From NCBI GenBank assembly GCA_963576785.1, contig OY756139.1, positions 2,046,001 through 2,110,000 on the forward strand: 64,000 nucleotides of DNA, in the 5' to 3' direction. Source of the stretch: Chlorophyllum brunneum (lineage: Eukaryota > Basidiomycota > Agaricomycetes > Agaricales > Agaricaceae). Positions 42,456 through 52,600 of the stretch are shown here, piece by piece. The position numbers and the translations under genes are program-made. The notes beneath the pieces were generated by a model that searched no databases, had not been told where the DNA came from, and saw only the letters and a list, made by a program, of their open reading frames with translations. The stretch's first letter is position 1, and the number at the start of each line of letters is the position of its first letter.

Positions 42456-43390
42456 TTATTTAGAAGACCAAGAGCTCAAGTACCCCTCATGAAGTTCCAG
42501 ATATCAAAGAATGCTGTACAGAAGTTGGATGTCTTGGAGTTGCATACTAACCTCAGAGAACCCTTGAGGATTATAGGGATGTTTCACACATCTCCCATTG
42601 GCAGTATTAAATCCTTTACAGGTCTTATACCTATCAAGCTCCACTTGTGCAAGCTGGCAGAGCACCAGTCCTCATGTATCCATACTCTGGACCACAATCA
42701 TGCTCTCTCAAGGTTGATGAAGGAATACCACTCTTTTCCACATTGACTATATATTTACAACTTCTTCATGGAGACTTAGAAGAAGAAGACTTTAGAAGTT
42801 GTTATGGATATCAGCCATGTCCCCAAGACTGTTAGTATAGAACACATTAGTTGTGTTAGCAAGACTACTTGGCCTAGATGTAGGTTACTTGATATGTTTA
42901 CTGATAGAATAACTTTCACAGGATTTAATCAGAATGACCCAGAACTTTTGAAACAAGTATGGAGCAACATAGTTTCAGAGGCAAGAAACAACAAGAAGTG
43001 GATCATCATAGGCATAGATAGCTTAGTTCACCCCAACCCTAACCCTCTCACTAGCCAACATACAGCAGCACTAATAATCAGATACTTTAACAGAGGAAGC
43101 TCCATCATAAGGTGACTAGAAGGCACCACCACTCCTGATACTGAACTTGTAGTGCAATACCTTGGCATTAAAGAGGTACTGGACTCACTTGACTATACCT
43201 CAGTGGAGAAGATTTACATCTTTACTGATTTTATCCACACTTCCAAACAACTCCTCAACTGTTCAGTCTACTTCTGCCAATAGCAATCCATCATGACCAC
43301 CAAAGCACTTTGGGCATGGTTTCTCAAGTCAGAGTACCATTGTTTCTACTTTTACCACACCTCCTCCAAATGCAAATTTGGAATCTATTT
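42456..43390 (+). pseudogene. LINE A ORF2 fragment, left half
   Basis: Similar to 4660-5490 of LINE A: IGMFHTSPIGSIKSFTGLIP, KLHLCKLAEHQ, RLLDMFTDRITFTGFNQND, IGIDSLVHPNPNPLTSQ, ELVVQYLGI. It ends at CKFGIY (about 43390), where the Helitron begins; the right half continues after about 47750. The RNase H first Asp motif reads IDS, and stops are frequent. It is 5'-truncated. Confidence 0.75.
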
Positions 43391-43857
43391 AGAGTGGAAT
43401 AACAGGTCAGGTGGTCTGTCTTTAGAAGGGGACAATGCCTGGGACTGATGGGGATGACCAATTCTGACAAAGCTTTTTTAGTCTTGGTCAGCTTTGATGG
43501 GAGACCCTGAAGTTTAGTTAGCAGAAAAGTTGTCCCCTAGGGGTCATGTGATGACAAAAAGTCATTCCCAGGCATTTCCTGACTGTTGATGACAACTGTG
43601 GGAGCATTTTTAGTAGTGTTGGAACAATAGATCAATATACTTGCCCTAAACCTCTACACTGTGCCCAACACTGCCTAAAGCTGTTTTCTTTCTTCCTTTT
43701 TGCTTCCCCCCTCTACCACAAACTCACCTATACCATTCCCCAGTGTAGTATACCCCCTGAAACTATGTAAGTGGTGTTTCTTAGGCATAAAAGTGTGATA
43801 AAATGGCTAATTATTATTAAATAGGAATCCTGCTCAAGATCCTGTCACTTCTGAACA

Positions 43858-44500
43858 GTGAATCCACTTCCACTCCCTACTCTCCCTATTACTACTGGTA
43901 AAGGTAAAGGTCGACAACTACCACAAGCTGCTCTTCCACCTCCAAACCTGGATGCTGCATTAGCAGATTATAGGGCTCAAGCTCAGCATGAGCAAAAGGA
44001 GAGAGAAAGAGAAGAGAGAAAGAGATTGGAAAGAGAACAAATTGAATAGGAAAGACAAACAGGAGAAAGGGAGAGAGTAGAAAGAAGAGAAAGAGTAGAG
44101 CAGTTTGCTCAAGAGCAGAGAGAAAGACAAGAGAGAGAGAGGATAAATCTGGAAAGAGAGAGAGTAGTACTAGAGAGAGAAAGGGCAGTGGAACAGAGAA
44201 GAGAACAGGAGCAGAGAGAACAAGAGGTACAGAACAGATTAGTTGAGGAGGAAAGGGAGAAAAGAGTATGATAAGAAGAGTTCAACCAGGTGTTACAAGA
44301 CTGGATAAATGAATACCAACCAGAAGTATAACAAGAGGATGATGAGGCTGAAAAAGTTGAGCAGCCTGCATTTGGAGAGGTCCCACCGGTTGAGCCTTTA
44401 CCTGAGGTTGACCATGTTGGTGAACCACTCAATACTCCTGCTGATAATGATGATGTCCTCAGACTTCCCCTCCATATTCGACAACATGTCCCTCTTGGCT
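43858..44500 (+). pseudogene. Helitron N-terminal region, Glu/Arg-rich coiled coil
   Basis: One frame from 43858 to about 44500 with a Pro-rich start, then about 80 residues almost entirely E, R, Q and K (EREREERKRLEREQ...), then an acidic Pro-rich stretch and a Cys-containing segment (VPLGCCPYYDCQ). Stops: TAG 44047, TGA-TAA at about 44270, TAA at about 44330. The DNA is a long purine tract (43990-44260). It joins the Rep domain by a frame change near 44500. Position and style fit the N-terminus of fungal Helitron proteins, but the homology is not certain. Confidence 0.45.
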
Positions 44501-45895
44501 GCTGCCCTTACTATGACTGCCAATCCCAAATGGCCAGAGATTGTCAACAACCTCCTCCCTGGACAGACAGCCTCTGATAGACCTGATATTGTGGCTAGGG
44601 TGTTTGAGTAGAAGAAAAATGGACTGCTGAAGAAGATTAGGAATGGGTTTTTTGGAGGTGTGGCTGGGATGGTCCACACAATTGAGTTCCAGAAGAGAGG
44701 TCTTCCCCACATACATCTCTTGGTCTTTCTCACACCTGAGGATAAGATCAGAGATGTCATTTACATCAACACCATTGTTTCTGCCCAACTTCCTGATCCT
44801 GTCACTGAGCCTGTTCTCTTTAACATCATCACTTCTACCATGCTCTATGGTCCATGTGGTAGTGGTCACCATGCTACTCAATGCATGGTCAACCAGCAGT
44901 ACACTAAACGCTTCCCCAAACCCTTCCAGGCTATGACTGAGTGGGGAGAGAATGACTATCCCAAGTATACTCGCCCTGATAATGGCCATACCTTTGAGAA
45001 GAATGGGTTTGCCTATACCAATACTTGGGTCATTCCCTTCTCCAAGCCACTAAGTACTGAGTTCCAGTGTCACATCAATGTAAAAATTAGTGTGTCAATC
45101 ATGTCGGTATGCTATGTGTCCAAGTACATCCACAAGGGAGGGGATAGGGCAACTCTGGTGGTGTCAGGTATAGAGGATCAGGAGAGAGATGAGGTAAAGG
45201 AGTACCTGGATATATGGTACATTTCCTCTGTTGAGGCTTACTGGCATATCCTTGAGTTTGGGATGCATGCTCAGATTCCTCCAGTCTATCATCTCTTAGT
45301 TCACTTAGAGGGTCAACATATGGTCTACTTCAACCCAGAGGACCAACCAGAGCAGATGTTGGCCAGACAGGGTATTACTAACACTGCTCTTACTGCTTGG
45401 TTCAAAGCAAACCAGGACTTTCCCCAGGCCAACACCATTCTCTACCAGGACTTTCCCAAGGACTTTACCTACAACAAGTCCACCAAGGCCTGGAATCCAA
45501 GACAGAGAGAAACTGCAATTGGGAGGATGTACTTTGCCTCTCCAGCCCAAGGTAAAAGGTTCTTTCTTAGACTACTACTAACAGTTGTTCCTGGTACCAC
45601 ATCCTTTAGAAATTTGTGTACTGTAGATGACACTCTCCATGATACCTACAGGGATGCCTGCTTAGCTAGGGGACTGTTAGAGGATGATAGGGAGTGGGTT
45701 CTTTGTTTGGGAGAGGCTTCAGAGATTGAGACTGGGGTATCACTGAGGAGGCTCTTTGGGATCATTCTCCTCCATAGCCATCCCACCAAGCCTGAGGAAC
45801 TTTGGGAGGAGTATAGGGAAAGGATGTGTGATGATTTGAGGTATAAGTTGGATAGGATAGAGGTGTACCGAGGGAGGGAGTTCACTGAGGAGTAG
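44501..45895 (+). pseudogene. Helitron Rep (HUH endonuclease) domain
   Basis: Begins TMTANPKWPEIVNNLLPGQ. The HUH metal motif is QKRGLPHIHLLVFL (about 44690-44730) and the two-tyrosine motif is YVSKYIHKGGDRA (about 45115), with Tyr-X3-Tyr intact. These residues cut and rejoin the DNA strand in rolling-circle transposition. TAG at 44609-44611 precedes KKNGLLKKI, and TAG at 45893 separates this part from the helicase, in the same frame. The 411 codons between are open. Confidence 0.8.
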
Positions 45896-47582
45896 GTTCA
45901 AGACTATGGCCTTTACAAGCTGGAAGAGATCCTCAAAAAGTCAGGTAAAACTCTCCTTGACTTTTCTCCAATGCCTACTCCCCAGGGACCAGGTGATGGA
46001 CAACAGTGGCATGATCAAGCTGACAACTATATGTTGGCTGCTGAACTGCAATACAACCATGACAATCTGGCCAACCAAGTCAACCAAAATTGCCAAAGGT
46101 TCAATAACAAACAGTCTATTGCCTTCAATGCTGCCATGGACTCTATCACCAACAGCCAGGGAAAGATGCTGTTTATCCACAGTGCAGGTGGATATGGCAA
46201 GACCTTTATTCTCAACACCATTGCTACTGCTGTCTGCTCCCAAGGCCAGGTTACTCTCTGTGTTGCTTCATCTGGGATTGCTACTCTGTTGTTGGATGGA
46301 GGGGGGACTGCACATTCCAGGTTCAAGATTCCTATTCCTGCCAATGAAACATCAGTGGCTGGCATCAGGAGGGGCCACCAGATGTATCATGTGTTGAAGG
46401 AAACCAAGGTCATTATCTGGGATAAGGTTCCCATGCAACATAAGCATGGTATCAAGGCAGTAGATAGGTGTTTGAGGGACTTGTTGGAGGTCAGTACAGT
46501 ATCTATCCTTGAACCAGTGTTTTATCCTTTCTTTTCAGAAACCTAATACTCCCTTTGGTGGCATTACTGTGGTATTTGGAGGAGATTTTCACCAGACTCT
46601 TCCAGTCATTATTTATGGGTCAAGACAGGATGTGGTTGGTGCATCTATATGCAGGAGTGACCTGTGGAGAGAGATTCAGGTCTACTACTTGGTTCAGAAC
46701 ATAAGGCTGGAGAGGAGTCCTGAGAGTGAGCAGTATGCTCAGTGGTTGCTGGAGATTGGAGCTGGCAGAGGGTTGGATAATTTGGAGACTATCAAGATCC
46801 CTCACACCATGTCTATGGAGGACGCTGATGCCTTGATTGCAGGTATCTATCTTGCAATCCACCAAGGCCACCAGAATGAGTATTTCCTTGAGAGGACCAT
46901 TCTTGCTCCCAGGAATGATGAAGTGGATAACCTCAATACCACTATTCTGGACAAGTTCACCAGTGATCTACACATGCTCTACAGTGTGGATTCTGTTCAG
47001 CTGGAAGATAATGAACAGCCATATCCTGCAGAGTATCTCCAGTCATTGAATGTCAGTGGCCTGCCACTTGCCAAGCTAGCTCTCAAGCCTGGCTGTCTAG
47101 TCATGGTTCTCCGAAATTTGGACCCAGATAATAGACTGTGTAATGGGACAAGGATGATAGTGGAGCAGGTGGAGAGAAAGGTGTTGGTGTGCAAAATAAT
47201 TAGTAGGGAGGAACAGTTTACAGGCAAAAAGGTAATGATTCCTAGGATTGTGCTGGAGCCTTTATCAGAGGCACTTCCCATTCCTCTCCAACATCGCCAG
47301 TTCCCTGTTCAACTTGCTTTTGCAATGACAATCAACAAGTCTCAAGAGCAGTCGGTGAAGTATGTGGGGATTGATTTGCAGACATCAGTGTTCTCTCATG
47401 GACAGCTATATATGGCATTCTCAAGGTATATATCCAAGGATAGGATTAAGGTGTTGTTGCATAAACAGACTCAGGAGAGTAGGAGGACAATCAATGTAGT
47501 GTATAAGGAAGTATTCCGAGGACTTGGATTGGAAAAACATTGGTACACAGAGTGGCTTTTGATTGTTTGTACAGTATATTAA
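45896..47582 (+). pseudogene. Helitron PIF1-like helicase, one intron
   Basis: 5'-to-3' DNA helicase part of the Helitron protein. Exon 1 (to 46489) has Walker A SAGGYGKTF (about 46185) and Walker B WDKVPM, where the family has WDE. The intron is 46490-46538 (49 bases, GTCAGT...TTTTCAG). Exon 2 starts KPNTPFGGITVVFGGDFHQT and carries LAPRN, TINKSQEQSV and AFSRYISKDRIKVLL, then ends at TAA 47580. The Glu-to-Lys change should impair ATP hydrolysis. Confidence 0.8.
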
Positions 47583-47750
47583 CAATGAATAATATTGGAC
47601 TTGAATGAACATTGAAACTGAACTTGGATTAACATTGAACTTGGAGCTCAAATTAACATTGAACTTGGAACTCAGATTTCTTATTGAATTCAGAGCTCAG
47701 ATTTACCATTGCATTAGCCATGCCTTGGTATGGGTACTTAGACTCATCCA

Positions 47751-48667
47751 ACATGAGATGCACAACTAGTTACAGACAGTTGTCTGGTCCAACTAATGAT
47801 GAGATCAGCAAGTTCTCTACTTTTTTGACTCCTTCTACATAAAATCAGCTGAATATGCCCTCAAAATATGGTAGGGGATATTCAACTTTGCTATCTACTG
47901 TAGTAGTAGCTTCCTTCCCCTTTAAGTGAGAATAAACAGTACCTCTGCCTTACCATCACACCTCAACTCTGGACCTTGAATCCACCAGTGTAGTGAACTA
48001 CCCTAGCTCTTCATAAGAACCTGTTGGGCTATCCTTTGCTATATTCCTATCAGAAAATACTGTCTGAAATTCTTTCCTAATGAAGATCTCTTCTGTTATC
48101 ACTGTGGAAGCCAGTTAATTCAAATATGCTCTTATACCCTCTGTCATTGCCCCTACTTCAATCATCATCACCCCATCTTGACTATCAAAGATCTTGCCAA
48201 TTTCTTGCAGCATAATCTAATAGTCTTTACTTTTCCTCTGAAGCCTGAAGTACTTTGTTCTCAATATCAGGCACAGTCCCTTTGTCCACTCTATCCTTCT
48301 ACTTGTTAGAGGTTTGGGTCTGCTCCAATGTGAGTTCTTTCTTCTCTATCTTTTCCTTATACTTTTAGTTATGGACTTCATATCTATTTTTCTTTTCTTC
48401 TCTTTCCTACTCATCTACTTTTTAGTTATCTTTGCTTTCTATTCTATCCTTCCTGTAGTATCTGGGCAGTGTTCCTCCACATGCTAGTATATAGTTTGTT
48501 GTTTTCTCTTTGTGATTGCAAATTGGTCTCTTTCTCTCTCTGTTTCTTTCTTCTTCTTGAATGGAATTAACAACAACAAGTAAATACCAAAGAATACTCT
48601 AGTCTACAATTTAGATGATGTCAAGTCTTGTGGGGTTTCTTTCCCTTCTCTGAACATTAGTACTTGT
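47751..48667 (+). pseudogene. LINE A ORF2 right half and 3' UTR
   Basis: Continues the LINE copy broken at 43390. Similarity to 5510-6060 can be followed at the DNA level (for example TTACCATCACACCTCAACTC at about 47952, matching 5688) in spite of many stops. The 3' UTR begins about 48310. It is cut at 48667 by the copia element and resumes at 54958. Confidence 0.7.
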
Positions 48668-49239
48668 TGTTGAGGAAACGACCGTAACGAGTTGTTTGCT
48701 GGGGGCAGCAGTAAACGCAGTGGGAGAGAACATAGGGTCTACTCACCAAGATAATAAGCTTCTATCTGATACCTGTAGTAAGGTAATTCGGATAGACAGA
48801 TATTATTGATAAAACGGTTAACGTCAGTTAAGTAGAGGTCAAAGTCGATAAGATCGATTGAGGTGTTGTACTCAAAGAGATAGGCAATGATGAAGAAGTT
48901 GTTCTTTTGAACAAGATGCAGAACTTAGGTCTGCTACATGGGGTTTATATACATATTGTAACATAGACGAGTCATACTACATAAAATACTAGCATTGCAT
49001 GGATTGTTCCTTATGACTCCCTTTAACTGCGGCGTAGTGCCTGTGGAGTACTGCGGAACGTAGTATCTAGTCATTGGTACTATGTAGAATAATCTATCAA
49101 GTACTTATGACTCTCATCGTATGCAGAGCAACTCATAGGAAGTTACTACGGAATGAAGTTACTGGAAAGTAATGGATCAGTCTATTATTATCATAATGAC
49201 TTCATAGTCTATTTCTAGAATATGTCCGAAACTTCAACA
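48668..49239 (-). repeat. Copia LTR (3' LTR)
   Basis: 572 bp. Reversed TATA box TTTATATA at 48944-48951. Differences from the other LTR include CG/CA and CG/TG pairs and GTTGTT/GTTATT. Confidence 0.95.
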
Positions 49240-49251
49240 CTCCTCCTTGCT
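49240..49251 (-). promoter_or_regulatory. Copia polypurine tract
   Basis: On the minus strand GCAAGGAGGAG directly before the 3' LTR, the expected plus-strand primer position. Confidence 0.6.
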
Positions 49252-49274
49252 CTGTATTGATATAGAGTTTTTAA

Positions 49275-49640
49275 TCACTCAAATGTCAAGCCAAGGCGAG
49301 GTCGGAATAGATTGAATTTAATTTTGTCTAAATTCTTTGTGAGAATATCGGCAGGATTTTCAGTGCCTTTCACAGAGAATATTTCAATCTTTCCGTCTTC
49401 TACCAAATCACGTATGTAATGGTATTTGACGTCGACATGTTTTGATCGTTTTTCTGTTACTGGATTTTTGGCCCAAAATATTGAACCCTCATTATCACCG
49501 AAGAGATAAGGGGCTAATGATCGGATACCAATTTCTTCCAACAAATTGACAGTCCAAACAAGTTGTCGACTGCAATCTGACAAAGCCATATACTCAGCTT
49601 CAGTGGAAGATAATGCAACAGTTTTCTGTTTCCTACTTTA
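49275..49640 (-). pseudogene. Copia RNase H remnant
   Basis: In the frame next to the polyprotein end: KTVALSSTEAEYMALSDCSR, then YLFGDNEGSIFWAKNP, then SKHVDVKYHYIRDLV and ADILTKNLDK, all typical of copia RNase H. The junction is at about 49630-49640 (KDKVG/KQKTV). The whole RT palm and fingers (about 250-300 residues) are missing. Confidence 0.85.
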
Positions 49641-52600
49641 TCTTTGAGTGAATTTAACTCTTCTAAGCATGCTTTCCACCATTTAGATTTTTCTTCTGAT
49701 GGTAGTCGATTTAGATCCTTGAAAGAAATAGGAACTAATGGTGATTCGATTTTTTGAGCGCACAGATAATCGATCATCCCTACTCCTCCTTCTCTGCATA
49801 AGTCTTCTAATGTAGAAACTTCATGCTGAGAACGTCTATCGATTATTCCTGGTTTGGAAGCCTCTGATCGAATTTGTCTAACAAGTCTACTTGTAGAACT
49901 TGTTAATTTCGACTTAGGAGGTTGGAACATCTCATAGTCCTGGAGTATTTTGGTCGGATGCTTGGTAGAACCATAGAAGTTTCCTGGACGTTCAGGTACT
50001 TTTCTGGTTCTTTGCAGTCTCTGAGGTATTTCAGGAACCGGTATTTGATCCGAGTGACCTCGTGGTACAGAAGGACCAGCATCCCAATCATCTTCGACAG
50101 GGGTATAGGGTATGAATGGTTGTACATCCGGATCATCTCTTTGAGAAGGCGGATGGTTCGAACCTTTAGGGTGATTAGGTGGATCAGCATAAGATAATCC
50201 ATCACTGTCATCGTCTTCTGGTGTTTGTGCTTCTCTTGGTGGAAAGAGAATGTTTTGCACAATACCATCCCACTCCTCCTGAACATCAGTATCGATATTC
50301 GGTGCTTTTCCCTTTCCTTTATTCTTTTTAGGTTCAGGGAAAGGAGTTGGAATTCGTCCATGTACAGATCTATAAGTCCTATCTTCCGGGGAACTTCCAG
50401 TAGAAGTTCGGGGAATAGGACTTGGTAGTTTATCAATAGGTAAACCAGTAGATGGATCTGGAGCATGGAAGACGATAACTTCTGAAGGTGTACTTCGAGA
50501 AGTAGAAGATGATGGTTGGTTCATCCGTTCTTCTCGCTTCTTCCCAACACATTTAGGGAAGTGTTCTTCGCTGAATACGGCTGTTGGAGATGTATAGATT
50601 ACATTTCCATTTAGGTGCCTCATGAAACGATAATTTTTCCTGTCTGATGTCCAACCAAGGAAAATCATGAGTTCTGACTTTGCTGTCAGTTTATTGTCTC
50701 TTATCTCTTTTGGGAGAAAGACATAAGCACCGCAACCAAAGACTCTCTCTTTGGAGATGTCTGGAATCTTCTGATTCAACACTTCATAAGGTGTTTTCCA
50801 CATAAGCCGTGATACCGGTGTTTTATTATAGATATGTATCGCATGATCTATAGAAAACTCCCACCAACCATCAGGAATACAAGCATGATGCCGCATGGCT
50901 TCTGCTTTATCCATTAGGGTTCGGTTCAAGTGTTCCGCTCGACCATTTTGTTGGTGTATGTGCGGTGCACTAGTCTCATGTATAATCCCTAATGAGCGCA
51001 AATGAGATTGCAACTCGTCAGTTGCATACTCTCCTCCTCTATCAGTGCAGAGATATTTTAATTTAGTCTCGTATTGAGTCTGAATTAAGGCAATGAAATT
51101 TTTCATTTCTTCTGCTGCTTCTGATTTCTTATGGAGGAAGCGAATCCATCCATGAGAGGAAAAGTCGTCCATTATGGTCATGACCCATTTAAATTTATGG
51201 TAAGAAAGAATCGGAAGTTCAACTAAATCCGAGTGTATTCTTTCGAATGGACGCTTTGCGCGTATAGGGTTCTCTCTAAAGGGTTTCTGGTGCATCTTTC
51301 CCTTGGCACAACCATCACAGACTGGCTTTTGCTCGGGAATCCGCACCGGAGTAAACCCAATCATATTTTTCTCAAAATGATTGAAGATATGATTAGAGGG
51401 ATGTCCTAATCTCGCATGTACAACTTTGTAGCCAACGATTGGATCCGCAGTCATAGCTGCTTGTTCCGAATGTACAATTTTTGTATTAACAAAATGTAAA
51501 GTAGTGTTGTGACTTGCTGAAGGATATGCTTGAAGAATAGCATTTCCTTCGCTATCAACTACTACTGATTCGTTGGCATCTGTTCTAACAGTTTTGCCAT
51601 CCTGGCATAACTGTCCCACTGACATTAGTCGTTCAGAGGTTCCTTTTAGAAGGAAGACTGGATATATTAATATCTGCGTTAGTTGAATGCTGTCAGTCTT
51701 CCCGTTATAGACTCTATGCTTAAGCATAACTGCGCCAAGACCAACTGCATTAAGGTAGGGGCTTTGTGCTCCTACAGTCTTAATTGGGATTGAAACTTCG
51801 AGTTCTTCGAAGTTGATAAAGTCTTCTGCATAAGGGGTGTAATGACATGATGCCCCTGAGTCTAATAACCATACGTCACTATATTCTTCTAGTAGCGTTA
51901 TGCTTTGATCATTGCTTCGCGATCGAGATCTAAATTGATCCGGTACTCTTAAATACTGATCGGGTATGCGCGTGGAGAAACAAGAAAATTGAGAAGTGTT
52001 AAAACACTTCTCATTCATTGATTCGCACGAAGAAACAACATTATTATGGGATCCTAAAGATCCCGATAGCGTAGTTACATGCCCGGTCCCTGACGTCCTT
52101 TCCCTTTGCCCTTGCCCTTCTTCTTGTGAAGACGGCCGGTTGGCATATTGGTGACAGGACTGTGTATCAGGGTTAGTAAGAGTATCTGAGATCGAGTTGA
52201 TCACGTACCCAGCTCCTCCCTTCTTCTTGAAGTCGCTCCCGTAGTCGGTCGACGAGAGTCCGAGTGACACCTCAGATTGAGGTGCCGAAGCAAAGTATTC
52301 GGACTTCAGAGACTTCGGGAGAGGCCCAGAAGAGGGTCCTGCGATGTTCGCAGGGTTCCTGGGGTCGCGGATGTCGTAGGCGACATCCTGAGCCAGTGCC
52401 ATGAGGTCGTCGACTTCCTTCTTGCTCTCAAGCCGTTTGAAGGCTTCGTCTACCAACACTGAAAGTGTGGCAGGACGCCTATCAGCGGTCTTGTTCTTCT
52501 GAGTAAGAGAGTATCTCTTACTCTGGAATCGCTCCGTTGGAGGGGAGGCCCGAGGAAGAGGAGGGAACTCCTCTTCGTAGGTCCTAACAGCTGGAGCTAC

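Larger units (their letters stand above)
43391..47750 (+). mobile_element. Helitron (rolling-circle transposon), inserted in LINE A
   Basis: Lies between the two halves of a LINE A ORF2, so its extent can be estimated although the exact ends (TC... and ...CTRR) are not certain. It encodes an E/R-rich N-terminal region, a HUH-type Rep domain and a PIF1-type helicase. Stops at 44047, 44609 and 45893 and a changed helicase residue suggest it is no longer autonomous. About 4.36 kb. Confidence 0.8.
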
